Positions 34,080-42,887 of a DNA stretch of 64,000 nt are shown here, piece after piece. Each line of letters starts with the position of its first letter. The stretch's first letter is position 1. Source of the stretch: Castellaniella sp040276085 (GTDB lineage Bacteria > Pseudomonadota > Gammaproteobacteria > Burkholderiales > Burkholderiaceae_B); contig NZ_JBELOK010000012.1 of the NCBI RefSeq assembly GCF_040276085.1, forward strand, positions 1 through 64,000, written 5' to 3'. The notes under the pieces are model-generated. The model worked only from the letters and a program-made list of their open reading frames with translations, was not told the DNA's origin and did not search any database. Both the position numbers and the translations under genes were made by a program.

Positions 34080-34832
34080 ATGCTATTGAAGGACAAGACC
34101 GTCATTATTTCAGGCGCTGCAGGCTTGCGTGGCATTGGTTACGCCACGGCGCGACTGTTTGCTGAAAATGGTGCGCGTGTCGCAATACTGGATCTGGATC
34201 AGGGCGCGGCGCAGGCAGCGGCGGATTCGCTGGGCAAGGGGCATTTGGGCCTGGCCTGCAATGTGGTCAGCCCACAAGCGTGTCAGACAGCAGTACATAC
34301 GGTGACGGCAGAGCTGGGTGCGGTGGATGTGCTGATCAACAACGCCGGTATTACGCAGCCTGTGAAGATTATGGAGATCGATCCGGGTAGCTGGGATCGC
34401 ATCATGGATGTGAACCTGCGCGGGGTACTGAACCTGAGCCAGGCAGTTATTCCGGGCATGCGCCGGCGTCAGTCGGGTTCGATTGCCTGCATGTCTTCCG
34501 TGTCGGCGCAGCGTGGCGGTGGGATCTTTGGTGGCCCGCATTATTCTGCCGCCAAGGCAGGGGTGCTAGGCCTGGCCAAGGCGATGGCGCGCGAGCTCGG
34601 GCCGGACAATATCCGGGTGAATTGTGTGACGCCGGGTTTGATCCAGACAGATATTACCGGCGGCAAGCTGACCGATGAAATGCGCACCGAAATCCTGAAG
34701 GGTATTCCTCTCAATCGGCTTGGGGATGCGCTGGATGTGGCCAAGGTCTATCTCTTCCTGGCGTCGGATCTGTCCTCTTATGTGACGGGTGCAGTCATTG
34801 ATGTCAATGGCGGCATGCTGATTCACGGTTAA
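34080..34832 (+). CDS. Short-chain dehydrogenase/reductase
   Basis: Classical SDR, 250 residues, NAD(P)-dependent oxidoreductase of an alcohol or ketone. The cofactor site is SGAAGLRGIG (11-20), a slight variant of TGxxxGxG; the acidic D38-L-D40 at the end of beta-2 favours NAD. NNAG is at 87-90, and the catalytic residues are N112, S140, Y155 and K159. A ribosome-binding site (AGGAG) precedes the ATG. It is the first gene of the divergent cassette. Probable role: oxidise the imported substrate to a ketone on which the following transketolase can act; this is inference. The substrate cannot be told. Confidence 0.88.
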   Translation: MLLKDKTVIISGAAGLRGIGYATARLFAENGARVAILDLDQGAAQAAADSLGKGHLGLACNVVSPQACQTAVHTVTAELGAVDVLINNAGITQPVKIMEIDPGSWDRIMDVNLRGVLNLSQAVIPGMRRRQSGSIACMSSVSAQRGGGIFGGPHYSAAKAGVLGLAKAMARELGPDNIRVNCVTPGLIQTDITGGKLTDEMRTEILKGIPLNRLGDALDVAKVYLFLASDLSSYVTGAVIDVNGGMLIHG

Positions 34833-34844
34833 AGGAAACTATCT

Positions 34845-35720
34845 ATGCATACTCTTAATCTGTCACCGGTGGAGAGCCGGAAGCAGCTTTTAAGCAAGCT
34901 GGCGGTGGATGCCTACCAGATTCGGCGCTATGCACTGCGCATGGGCGAGGTTCAGGGGCAGGGCTATATTGCTCAGGCGCTGGGCATTGCGGACATGCTG
35001 GCAGTGGCCTATGGGCATGCGCTGAGTTACCGGATCGATGATCCCAAGTGGGAGGGGCGGGATCGCTTTCTGCTGTCACATGGCCACTATGCGATCGGGT
35101 TTTATGCAGCCCTGATTCTGGCGGGCATTCTTCCGGAGGATGAGCTTGAGACGTATGGCTCGGATGACAGTCGTTTACCGATGTCAGGCATGGCCAGTTA
35201 CACCCCGGGGATGGAAATTTCAGGCGGGTCGCTGGGGCATGGCTTGGCGATTGGTGTAGGGATGGCTTTGGCTTTACGGCACAAAGAGAACCCGGCTTTT
35301 GTTTATGTGTCGATGTCCGACGGAGAGCTGGATGAGGGGGCAGTCTGGGAGGCAGCCCTGTCGGCCGCACACCATGGTCTTGGCCGGCTGATCAATCTGG
35401 TGGATATCAATAACCAGCAGGCGGATGGGCCCTCATCAAAGGTTTTGGGCTTCGAGCCGCTAGCGGATAAATGGCAGGCCTTTGGTTGGCATGTGCAAGA
35501 GGTGGACGGCAACGATCTTGAGGCGGTGCTTGATGCCTTTGATCGGGCACGCCATCTGGAGGGTGACCAGCCAAGGGTAATTTTGCTGCGCACTCACATG
35601 GGATGTGGCGTGGATTTCCTGGAAGCCAGAGAAAAAAATCACTTTATCCGGGTTGATGAACACGAGTGGCAGCAGGCGATTGAGTACCTGGATGCCCAAC
35701 ACCAAGGAGCGCAGGCATGA
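34845..35720 (+). CDS. Split transketolase, N-terminal (pyrimidine-diphosphate-binding) subunit
   Basis: This 291-residue protein corresponds to the N-terminal third of transketolase, which binds the diphosphate of thiamine diphosphate. The ThDP motif is S158-D-G160, E164-G165 ... N189-N190; the canonical form is GDG, so the first glycine is a serine here. FLLSHGHYAIGFYA and the GSLGHGLAIGVGMALA loop are intact. It overlaps the next gene by 4 bases (ATGA). Two-gene transketolases are known in apiose (AptAB), sulfoquinovose (sulfo-TK) and other peripheral pathways, not usually in the central pentose phosphate pathway. No kinase lies nearby. Confidence 0.88.
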   Translation: MHTLNLSPVESRKQLLSKLAVDAYQIRRYALRMGEVQGQGYIAQALGIADMLAVAYGHALSYRIDDPKWEGRDRFLLSHGHYAIGFYAALILAGILPEDELETYGSDDSRLPMSGMASYTPGMEISGGSLGHGLAIGVGMALALRHKENPAFVYVSMSDGELDEGAVWEAALSAAHHGLGRLINLVDINNQQADGPSSKVLGFEPLADKWQAFGWHVQEVDGNDLEAVLDAFDRARHLEGDQPRVILLRTHMGCGVDFLEAREKNHFIRVDEHEWQQAIEYLDAQHQGAQA

Positions 35721-36712
35721 ATCAAACTGCCACCCCCCCGACGCGTCTGAAAACGTCGGCGATGATCGCCTCGATTGCCTCAGAAGGACAGGCCACAAAG
35801 TCTGCGCCCTTTGGGCATGCACTGGTTGAGCTGGCCCGACAAAAGCCCGAAATTGTCGGTTTGACAGGTGATCTGGCCAAATACACGGATTTGCATGTGT
35901 TTGCCGCTGCATTTCCAGAGCGCTTTTATCAAATGGGTATGGCTGAGCAACTGTTGGTTGCTGCTGCGGGTGGTATGGCCAAGGAAGGCCTGCAGCCCTT
36001 TGTGACTTCTTACGCGGTTTTTGCCACCCGGCGTGCTTACGACTTCATCCACCAGATCATTGCCGAGGAGCACCTGGATGTGAAGCTGTGCTGCGCGCTG
36101 CCGGGCTTGACCACGGGCTATGGCCCCAGCCATCAGGCGACAGAGGACGTCGCCATGATGCGAGCCATCCCCGGCCTGACTATTGTGGACCCCTGCGATG
36201 CGCTGGATATCGAGCAGGCGGTGCCCGCCATCTCTGCACATAAGGGGCCGGTTTACATGCGTCTCCTGCGTGGCAATGTTCCGGTGGTGCTGGATGAGTA
36301 CGACTACAAATTCGAGCTGGGCAAAGCCAAGTTGTTGCGGGATGGTCGGGATGTACTGGTGATTTCCAGCGGCCTCATGACAATGCGGGCCCTGGAGACG
36401 GCACAGCAGTTGCAAGGCAGTGTTGATGTGGCAGTGTTGCATGTGCCCACGATCAAACCGCTGGATGAAGCCACCATTTTGCATGAGGTGCGGCGCAGTG
36501 ACCGTCTGGTTGTCGTCGCAGAAAACCACTCTGTGGTCGGTGGGCTCGGAGAGTCTGTGGCCAGTTTGCTGTTAAAGGCTCGTTTGGCACCTGCGTTTCA
36601 TCAGATTGGTTTGCCCGATCAATTTCTGGACGCCGGCGCTTTGCCGACACTCCATGATCGTTACGGCATATCCAGTCAGGCATTTGCAAAATCCATTCAG
36701 TCCTGGCTTTAA
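35717..36712 (+). CDS. Split transketolase, C-terminal (pyrimidine-binding) subunit
   Basis: This 331-residue protein completes the enzyme; it has the Pyr domain and the C-terminal transketolase domain. The glutamate that activates ThDP is E77 in FYQMGMAEQLL. The family pattern continues with PFVTSYAVFATRRAYDFIHQ, GYGPSHQATEDVAMMRAIPG and the C-terminal VVVAENHSVVGGLGESVAS. The first 30 residues are polar and not conserved. The active enzyme is probably a heterotetramer of both subunits. The ATGA overlap keeps the two in equal amounts. Confidence 0.88.
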   Translation: MNQTATPPTRLKTSAMIASIASEGQATKSAPFGHALVELARQKPEIVGLTGDLAKYTDLHVFAAAFPERFYQMGMAEQLLVAAAGGMAKEGLQPFVTSYAVFATRRAYDFIHQIIAEEHLDVKLCCALPGLTTGYGPSHQATEDVAMMRAIPGLTIVDPCDALDIEQAVPAISAHKGPVYMRLLRGNVPVVLDEYDYKFELGKAKLLRDGRDVLVISSGLMTMRALETAQQLQGSVDVAVLHVPTIKPLDEATILHEVRRSDRLVVVAENHSVVGGLGESVASLLLKARLAPAFHQIGLPDQFLDAGALPTLHDRYGISSQAFAKSIQSWL

Positions 36713-36798
36713 TCAGCGTTTCTTTTTAATGCAGCCCTCTCTTTTACCGTTTTAATCTGGCTGATAGCCATTCGTAATTTACCCGTGAGGAGACAATC

Positions 36799-37797
36799 AT
36801 GAGAATTTCACGACGCCAATTTATGCATACCTTAGGTGGTGCAGCCACCATTGCTGCGACACCTCTGTGGATGTCTCAAGCCCATGCAGCCACCACGCTT
36901 ACTTTGGGGCATGGCGCAGCGCCCGGTAACCCCCGGTCGGTCGGAGCCGAAAAATTTGCGGCCTTGGTCGCGGAAAAAACTGGCGGCAGTGTCAAGATCA
37001 ATGTGGCCGGCTCAGAACAGCTGGGCAACGACGTGGCGATGCTGACCAGCCTGCGCACCGGTGTGCTGGATTTCACCATCAATAGTCAGGGCGCCACAGG
37101 CGGGATTGTTCCGGAGATTAATGCGCTGGGGCTGCCTTTCCTGTTTGATAGCGCGAGTCATGCCTATCAGATCCTGCAAACGGATATTGGTGCTGATCTT
37201 GCCGCACGGATGGAGGCGAAAGGTCTGGTTCTGCTGGATTGGTGGGATAACGGTGTGCGGCAGATCAGCAACAGCCAGCGGCCCGTTCATGAGCCCAAGG
37301 ATTTGTCGGGGATGAAGATCCGCACGCCAGCGGATGCCATGACCATCGATATTTTCAAGGCATTGGGCGCAGCCACCGAACAGATCGCGTTCAGTGAGCT
37401 GTACATTGCCTTGCAGCAGGGCGTGGTGGATGGTCAGGAGAATCCGCTGGCCAATATTGCCAGTTCGAAAATCTACGAAGTCACGCCTTATATCAGTCTG
37501 TCAGCCCATAAATGGGAGAGCACGCCGTTTCTGATGTCCCGGATGGCCCTGGGGCGTCTGAAGGATGCAGAGAAGCAGGCCGTGCGTGAAGCTGCCCGGG
37601 AAGCGGGGGATCTGCAGCGTGGACTGATGCAAGAGGCAGATAAAAAATACTTGGCGCAGTTCGAGGCAGATCCCAGCATCAAGGTCAATCCCGTGGATCG
37701 TGCCGCATTCAAAAAGGCAACCGCGCCGGTTGCGGCCGAATGGCAGGCCAAGCCGTTTGGTGACTTCGTCAAGAAACTCATCACCGCAGTCGGGTAA
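36799..37797 (+). CDS. TRAP transporter substrate-binding protein (DctP family, Tat signal)
   Basis: Periplasmic binding protein of a TRAP importer, 332 residues. The N-terminus is a Tat signal (SRRQFMHT at about residues 4-11, hydrophobic stretch, then AHAATT). The body shows the DctP features GSVKINVAGSEQLGN, RTPADAMTIDIFKALGA (substrate-clamping arginine region), and ALQQGVVDGQENPLANI. A TRAP protein usually takes carboxylates or other anionic solutes through a conserved arginine, which fits R in KIRTPADA. The gap of 86 bp before it holds no promoter that I can recognise. GAGGAGA precedes the ATG. Confidence 0.9.
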   Translation: MRISRRQFMHTLGGAATIAATPLWMSQAHAATTLTLGHGAAPGNPRSVGAEKFAALVAEKTGGSVKINVAGSEQLGNDVAMLTSLRTGVLDFTINSQGATGGIVPEINALGLPFLFDSASHAYQILQTDIGADLAARMEAKGLVLLDWWDNGVRQISNSQRPVHEPKDLSGMKIRTPADAMTIDIFKALGAATEQIAFSELYIALQQGVVDGQENPLANIASSKIYEVTPYISLSAHKWESTPFLMSRMALGRLKDAEKQAVREAAREAGDLQRGLMQEADKKYLAQFEADPSIKVNPVDRAAFKKATAPVAAEWQAKPFGDFVKKLITAVG

Positions 37798-38393
37798 TGG
37801 GCGCGGCCATGAAGCGCGAGTCCTCACTTGTGGGGCTGTCCACCCGGGGTGGCCGGGTGGGTGAACCCTGGTTTTTGGGTATTTCAGCCACCTGCAACGC
37901 CTGGATCGCCAAGGTTTGCGAGCTTCTGGTCATGGCAACCACGGTAATTTTGCTAGTACTGTTAGGCGTTAATGTGGCCGTGCGCTATGTATTTGAGGCG
38001 GGTGGTATCGAGTGGATCAGCGAGGTGCCCGCCCAATTGTTTCCGTGGATGATCGCCGGTGGCATTGTGATGGCCACTCAGCGTGGTGGCCATATTGCAG
38101 TTGATTTTGCCTATAAGTTGGTGGGTGATCGTGGCGGGCGGTGGCTGGCGATAAGTATTCAGGCTTTGGTGTCCGTGGCCTATGGGGTGCTGTTTGTGGT
38201 GGCCTGGCAGGTGGCTGACATTGTTGCGATCGAACGCAGCCCGCTGCTGGGTATTTCCGGCAGCTGGGGGTACTACGCCCTGATGTTTGCCGCTGCCGGC
38301 ACCAGTCTGGCCAGCCTTAATATCCTGTTGCGTGTTGCAGTGTATGGCACACAAGCCCTGCCGCAGCCTAATCCTGAGGAGAGTCCGACATGA
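37797..38393 (+). CDS. TRAP transporter small permease (DctQ family)
   Basis: The small membrane subunit of the TRAP system, 198 residues, with four hydrophobic segments beginning near residue 40 after a polar N-terminus. FEAGGIEWISEVPAQLFPWMIAGGIVMA and the RGGHIAVDF motif are typical DctQ features. The ATG overlaps the dctP stop codon by one base (TAATG). A second ATG at 37809 is possible. It overlaps the dctM-like gene by 4 bases. Confidence 0.88.
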   Translation: MGAAMKRESSLVGLSTRGGRVGEPWFLGISATCNAWIAKVCELLVMATTVILLVLLGVNVAVRYVFEAGGIEWISEVPAQLFPWMIAGGIVMATQRGGHIAVDFAYKLVGDRGGRWLAISIQALVSVAYGVLFVVAWQVADIVAIERSPLLGISGSWGYYALMFAAAGTSLASLNILLRVAVYGTQALPQPNPEESPT

Positions 38394-39649
38394 TGATGAC
38401 ACTCAGTCTGGTTTTTTTCGCCCTGCTGTTTCTTGCCGTGCCAGTAGGCCATGTGCTGGTGGTGGCCTCTGGTATTGCAGTGGGTACGTCGGATTTCCCG
38501 CCACTCATGGTGATTGCCCAGCAGATGTTTGCCCCCACGCAATCATTTCCCATGCTGGCACTGCCCTTCTTCATTCTGGCTGGTAGCCTGATGATGAGTG
38601 GCGAGCTGGGACAAAATCTCATTGGTTTTGCGACCTCGCTGGTTCAACGTTATCGAGGTGGTCTGGGTTCGGTTTCAGTTGTTGGGTCTGCTGTTTTTGG
38701 TGGCGTTTCAGGTTCGGCTGTGGCCGATGCAACCGCACTGGGGTCCATGCTGATTCCCTGGCAGCAAAAAGAGGGCTATCCAGCCGGCTTTACGGCAGCC
38801 AACAATGCGGCATCGGCCATGATTGCCGTCCTGATCCCGCCGTCGATTCCACTGATTCTCTACTCGCTGGTGTCGGGCGAATCCATCAGTTCGTTGTTTT
38901 TTGCTGGTGTCTTGCCTGGGCTGATGCTGACCGCTGTGTTTGTTCTGGTCTGCAATCTGTCAGCACGGTTTCGTGGATTTCCGTATCAGCCGGCTGCATT
39001 TGATTGGCCACGGTTTCGTCGCCTCTTTTGGCGGGCCTTGCCTGCCCTGGCCTTGCCGGTGATGATTCTGGTGCTGCTGCGCTTTGGGATCGCAACACCC
39101 ACCGAGGTCTCCGTACTGGCCACGCTATATGCCCTGGTGATGGGGGTGTTTGTTTACCGGGATATGAACTGGGCGCGCTTTCGTGCCGCCGTGAGCAGTG
39201 CCGGGGTCTCGACCGGCGTGGTGATGCTGGTGATCATGGGCTCGTCTGCCGTGGGGTGGCTGGCCACATATGCCCAGATTCCGCAAAGTTTCGCGGCTTG
39301 GTGTGTAGAAACCTTGCAAGATCCATGGCTGATTATCCTGGCCATGAACGGCATCATGCTGGTGGTTGGCATGTTCATCGATTTGCCGGCAGCCATTCTG
39401 CTGTTGGGCCCCATCTTTGTGCCTTTGGCGCAAACCATTGGTCTGGATACGTTGCAGTTGGGCTTGATGATGGTACTTAATTTAAGTATCGGCCTGTTTA
39501 CGCCGCCGGTGGGTACCACGCTGTTTATTTCCAGCACCATTGCACGCGTGTCCATTATCACGGCCACGCGGGAACTGATCCCGTTTTATTTGGCCACCCT
39601 GCTGATTTTGGGTTTGTTCAGCTACGTGCCGTACTTGACGCTGCATTGA
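38390..39649 (+). CDS. TRAP transporter large permease (DctM family)
   Basis: The large membrane subunit, 419 residues and about 12 hydrophobic segments. Features of the family: PMLALPFFILAGSLM, the GGVSGSAVADATALGSMLIP loop near residue 105, the ANNAASAMIAVLIPPSIPLILY region and GLFTPPVGTTLF near residue 370. It is the last gene of the cassette and lies 19 bp from the convergent mgtE. The three TRAP genes together should give sodium-driven uptake of a scarce solute. Confidence 0.92.
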   Translation: MMMTLSLVFFALLFLAVPVGHVLVVASGIAVGTSDFPPLMVIAQQMFAPTQSFPMLALPFFILAGSLMMSGELGQNLIGFATSLVQRYRGGLGSVSVVGSAVFGGVSGSAVADATALGSMLIPWQQKEGYPAGFTAANNAASAMIAVLIPPSIPLILYSLVSGESISSLFFAGVLPGLMLTAVFVLVCNLSARFRGFPYQPAAFDWPRFRRLFWRALPALALPVMILVLLRFGIATPTEVSVLATLYALVMGVFVYRDMNWARFRAAVSSAGVSTGVVMLVIMGSSAVGWLATYAQIPQSFAAWCVETLQDPWLIILAMNGIMLVVGMFIDLPAAILLLGPIFVPLAQTIGLDTLQLGLMMVLNLSIGLFTPPVGTTLFISSTIARVSIITATRELIPFYLATLLILGLFSYVPYLTLH

Positions 39650-39668
39650 TGCATGAGGCCTGGGGCGG

Positions 39669-41153
39669 CTACAGCAAAAAGATGGTGGCCAGCCCCAGAA
39701 ACAGAAAGAACCCCAGCGAGTCGGTGGCGAAGGTGAGCAAAACGGATGACCCCACTGCGGGGTCTTTGCCAAAACGGTCGCGCAGCAGTGGGATAAGCAC
39801 GCCCAGGGTGGCGCCAATCAGCATGTTGCCTACCATGGCGGCCATCATCACGGCGGCGATGGCGTAGGAGTCTGAGATAACCCAGGCAAAGGTGGCGGCT
39901 ACCAGGCTGCCACAGGCGCCTACTAAAAAGGTAACCTGCAGCTCGCGCTTGACCAGTTGCCAGACGTTGGCGCCGGTAACGCGGCCGGTGGCCATGGCGC
40001 GGATGATCATGGTCATGGTCTGGTTGCCGGAGTTTCCGCCAATGCCGGCGACGATGGACATCAAAAATGCCAGGATCACGATGTGGCTGACGGTGTCCTC
40101 GAATCGCGAGGCCACCAAAGATGCGATTGAAGCGGTGCACAGGTTGACCAGCAGCCAGGGGGCGCGGTTGCGCAGGGCCGAAAGCACGGGGGCAAAGATG
40201 TCTTCTTCTTGCAGGCCGGCCCGCGACAGGGCTTGCTCTTGGGAGTCTTCCTGCAGCACGTCCACGACTTCGTCGATGGTGACACGTCCAATCAGGCGGC
40301 CTTGTTCGTCCACAACCGGGGCGGAGACAAGATCGTAGCGCTCGAAGGCGTTGGCAGCATCGGTATCGGAGTCTGTGGGATTCAGGCTCAGGACATCAGG
40401 CTCCATGACGGCGTTCACCAGGGTCTCGGGCTCGCTCAGCAGCAGGCGCGATAACGACAAGGTGCCGCGCAACTGGTCGGCGCGATCCACCACAAAAATC
40501 TGGTCGGTGTGGTCGGGGAGCTCGTGCAGGCGCCGCAGGTAGCGCAGGACAACCTCGAGGGTGACGTCCTCGCGCACGCGCACCATATCGAAGTCCATGA
40601 TGGCCCCGACAGTATCTTCGGGGTAGCCCATGGCCGCAATCAGCTGGGCGCGTTCGGCGTCGGTAAGGCCTTTTTGAACCTCGGCGATGACGTCCGGTGG
40701 CAGATCGGGGGCGAGATCGGCGATCTCGTCGGCATCCATATTGCCCGTGGCCGCGATGAGGTCGGCATGATCCATGGACTCGATCAGCGACTCGCGGACC
40801 CAGTCTTCGACTTCCAGCAGGACGTCGGCGTCATACTCCTGGCTGACCAGTTGCCAGATGGCCTGGCGCTGGGTTATGGGCAGGGATTCGAGAATGAAGG
40901 CGATATCGGCCGGGTGCAGGGCGTTGACGATCTGACGAATTTCGTCTTCGTGCTGGCGCTGCAGCATGCCTTCGAGCAGGTTCGAGCCGTCTTCGTCCTC
41001 ACCTTCGTGCTGGCGCTGGGCGAGTACGTCCACCACTTCCTGGCGCTTCAGGATGGACTGAAGTTCCTGCAGGGCCAGTTGAGCATCCTCGGGGTCCAGC
41101 CGGCGCGGGATCACGACAGGGTTTGGGTTCTCGGCAACCTGGGGATCGACCAT
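39669..41153 (-). CDS. mgtE: Magnesium transporter MgtE
   Basis: Mg2+ channel of 494 residues. The N domain (about 60-190, with acidic helix repeats such as LHPADIAFILESLP), a CBS pair (about 195-310, DMVRVREDVTLEVVLRYL and DVLSLNPTDSDTDAANAF), then five hydrophobic segments in the C-terminal third are recognised. The pore motif GGNSGNQTMTMIIRA is intact. The N domain and CBS pair sense cytosolic Mg2+ and close the channel. It is 7 bp downstream of the thioesterase gene and may be co-transcribed with it. No M-box riboswitch was seen. Confidence 0.93.
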   Translation of the reverse strand: MVDPQVAENPNPVVIPRRLDPEDAQLALQELQSILKRQEVVDVLAQRQHEGEDEDGSNLLEGMLQRQHEDEIRQIVNALHPADIAFILESLPITQRQAIWQLVSQEYDADVLLEVEDWVRESLIESMDHADLIAATGNMDADEIADLAPDLPPDVIAEVQKGLTDAERAQLIAAMGYPEDTVGAIMDFDMVRVREDVTLEVVLRYLRRLHELPDHTDQIFVVDRADQLRGTLSLSRLLLSEPETLVNAVMEPDVLSLNPTDSDTDAANAFERYDLVSAPVVDEQGRLIGRVTIDEVVDVLQEDSQEQALSRAGLQEEDIFAPVLSALRNRAPWLLVNLCTASIASLVASRFEDTVSHIVILAFLMSIVAGIGGNSGNQTMTMIIRAMATGRVTGANVWQLVKRELQVTFLVGACGSLVAATFAWVISDSYAIAAVMMAAMVGNMLIGATLGVLIPLLRDRFGKDPAVGSSVLLTFATDSLGFFLFLGLATIFLL

Positions 41154-41160
41154 CGGTGTC

Positions 41161-41553
41161 TCAGATTGGAGGAAGGGGCCGGCTGTGGCGTTGCTCGTCG
41201 GTGGCTACGTAAGTGAGCGTGGCTTCGGTGACTTTGACTACCTCGGCCTCCAGACGCTGACGCTCGGCATAGACTTCGACGGAAACGGTGATCGAGGTGC
41301 GCCCGGTTTTGAGAATGGTGGCGTAAAAGCTCAGCAAGTCGCCCACAAAGACCGGTTGTTTAAATAAAAATGCATTGACGGCTACCGTGGCAACCCGGCC
41401 AGCCGCGCGACGGGTTGCCGGGATGGAGCCGGCAATATCTACCTGAGACATGATCCAGCCGCCAAAGACATCGCCATGGATGTTGGCGTCGGCAGGCATA
41501 GGCATGACACGCAAAACAGCCGGGTGGTCGTGTGGAGGCAGGGTCGTTGACAT
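41161..41553 (-). CDS. YciA-like acyl-CoA thioesterase
   Basis: Hot-dog fold thioesterase of 130 residues. VMPMPADANIHGDVFGGWIMSQVDIAGS near residue 17 is the family signature, with the active-site aspartate in MSQVDIAG, and FLFKQPVFVGDLLSFYATILKTGRTSITVSVEVYA follows. YciA enzymes hydrolyse acyl-CoA of broad chain length, so substrate remains open. GAGGAC lies before the ATG. It is in a minus-strand run after the M20 gene. The 134-bp space between them includes an 8-bp inverted repeat, GGCAGGCC/GGCCTGCC (41582-41589 with 41604-41611), without a T run. Confidence 0.88.
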   Translation of the reverse strand: MSTTLPPHDHPAVLRVMPMPADANIHGDVFGGWIMSQVDIAGSIPATRRAAGRVATVAVNAFLFKQPVFVGDLLSFYATILKTGRTSITVSVEVYAERQRLEAEVVKVTEATLTYVATDEQRHSRPLPPI

Positions 41554-41687
41554 GGTGTCCTCGGTATCAGCGTGGGTGACAGGCAGGCCGGGTAGGTGGT
41601 GAAGGCCTGCCGCGCGTATTTTACGTGAAGCCTGTGGCTGGCGTGCAGCTCTGTGGGGAGGTGCCGCGTACGGGGCGATGCCTGGAT

Positions 41688-42887
41688 TTAGCTGCCTGTG
41701 AGATATCGGTGTGTCAGCATCACCCAGTAGGCTGCGCCCAGCGGGATGAGGCTGTCGTTGAAATCGTAGCTGCCGTTGTGCAGGGTGCAAGGCCCCAACC
41801 CATGGCCGGCGCTGCGGTGGTCACCGTCGCCGTTGCCGATCCAGATATAGCAACCGGGTTTTTCGAGGAGCATGAAGGCGAAGTCCTCGGCGCCCATGGA
41901 AGGGCGCACACCGGCCCGCACGCACTCGGCACCGACAAGCTCGGTGAGAACCCATGTACTGAGGGCGGTTTCGGCCGGATGGTTGATGGTGGGCGGGTAT
42001 TCGCGGCTGAAATGAAACTGGGCTGTGCAGCCCATGGCCTGGGCCAGGTGCTGGGTGATGTCGCGCATGCGTGATTCGATCAGATCAAGCACGGGGGTGC
42101 TGAGTGTGCGGACGGTGCCGCGCAAGACGGCTTCGTCGGGGATGACGTTGTCAGCCGAGCCGGTGTGGATCTGCGTGACACTGATGACGCCCGCATCGAG
42201 GGGGTCTTGATTGCGGGTGAGAATGGTTTGAAATGCCAGGGTGAGCTGTGCAGCGGCGACGACGGGGTCGATGCCCAGGTGCGGCATGGCGCCGTGCGCG
42301 CCCTTGCCTTGCAAAGTGATGTCAAAGCGGTTGCTGGAGGCCATGATGGGGCCTTCGGTAAGCCCGAAGCTGCCCACCGGGATCCCCGGCCAGTTGTGCA
42401 TGCCAAAGACGGCATCCATGGGAAATTGCTCGAACAGGCCGTCCTGGATCATGCGCTGGGCACCGCCACCGGCTTCTTCGGCAGGCTGGAAAATCACGTG
42501 CACGGTACCGGGGAAATGGCGGTTTTCGGCCAGATAGCGGGCAGCTGCCAGCAGCATGGCGGTGTGGCCATCGTGGCCGCAGGCGTGCATGACGCCAGGG
42601 TTTTGGCTGGCGTGGGCAAAGGTGTTGTTCTCGGGCATGGGCAGGGCGTCGAGATCGGCGCGCAGCCCGATGGAGGGGCCGGGTGCATCGCCTGTGATGC
42701 GCCCCACCACGCCGGTGTCGCCCAGACCTGTGTGGGTGTCGATGCCCCAGGATTCGAGTAATCGTGCCACGGTGCCCGCAGTGCGGGTTTCCTGGAAGGC
42801 GAGCTCTGGCCAGGCATGGATGGACCGTCGGATGTCGGTCATGTCAGGCAACCAGTGATTCAGCGTGTCGAGAAGAGCTTGTTTCAT
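41688..42887 (-). CDS. M20-family amidohydrolase (hippurate hydrolase/HipO-like)
   Basis: Zinc amidohydrolase that removes the acyl group from N-acyl amino acids, 399 residues. Metal-site motifs: GLRADLDALPM (near 75), HACGHDGHTAMLLAAARYL (near 102), the PAEEAGGGAQ glutamates (near 140), the MHNWPGIPVGS histidine, and the C-terminal MGAEDFAFMLLEKPG. The dimerisation domain lies near 190-290. The substrate is unknown; carboxypeptidase, indole acetyl-amino acid or hippurate hydrolases share this pattern. It overlaps the suhB-like gene by 4 bases. Confidence 0.88.
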   Translation of the reverse strand: MKQALLDTLNHWLPDMTDIRRSIHAWPELAFQETRTAGTVARLLESWGIDTHTGLGDTGVVGRITGDAPGPSIGLRADLDALPMPENNTFAHASQNPGVMHACGHDGHTAMLLAAARYLAENRHFPGTVHVIFQPAEEAGGGAQRMIQDGLFEQFPMDAVFGMHNWPGIPVGSFGLTEGPIMASSNRFDITLQGKGAHGAMPHLGIDPVVAAAQLTLAFQTILTRNQDPLDAGVISVTQIHTGSADNVIPDEAVLRGTVRTLSTPVLDLIESRMRDITQHLAQAMGCTAQFHFSREYPPTINHPAETALSTWVLTELVGAECVRAGVRPSMGAEDFAFMLLEKPGCYIWIGNGDGDHRSAGHGLGPCTLHNGSYDFNDSLIPLGAAYWVMLTHRYLTGS

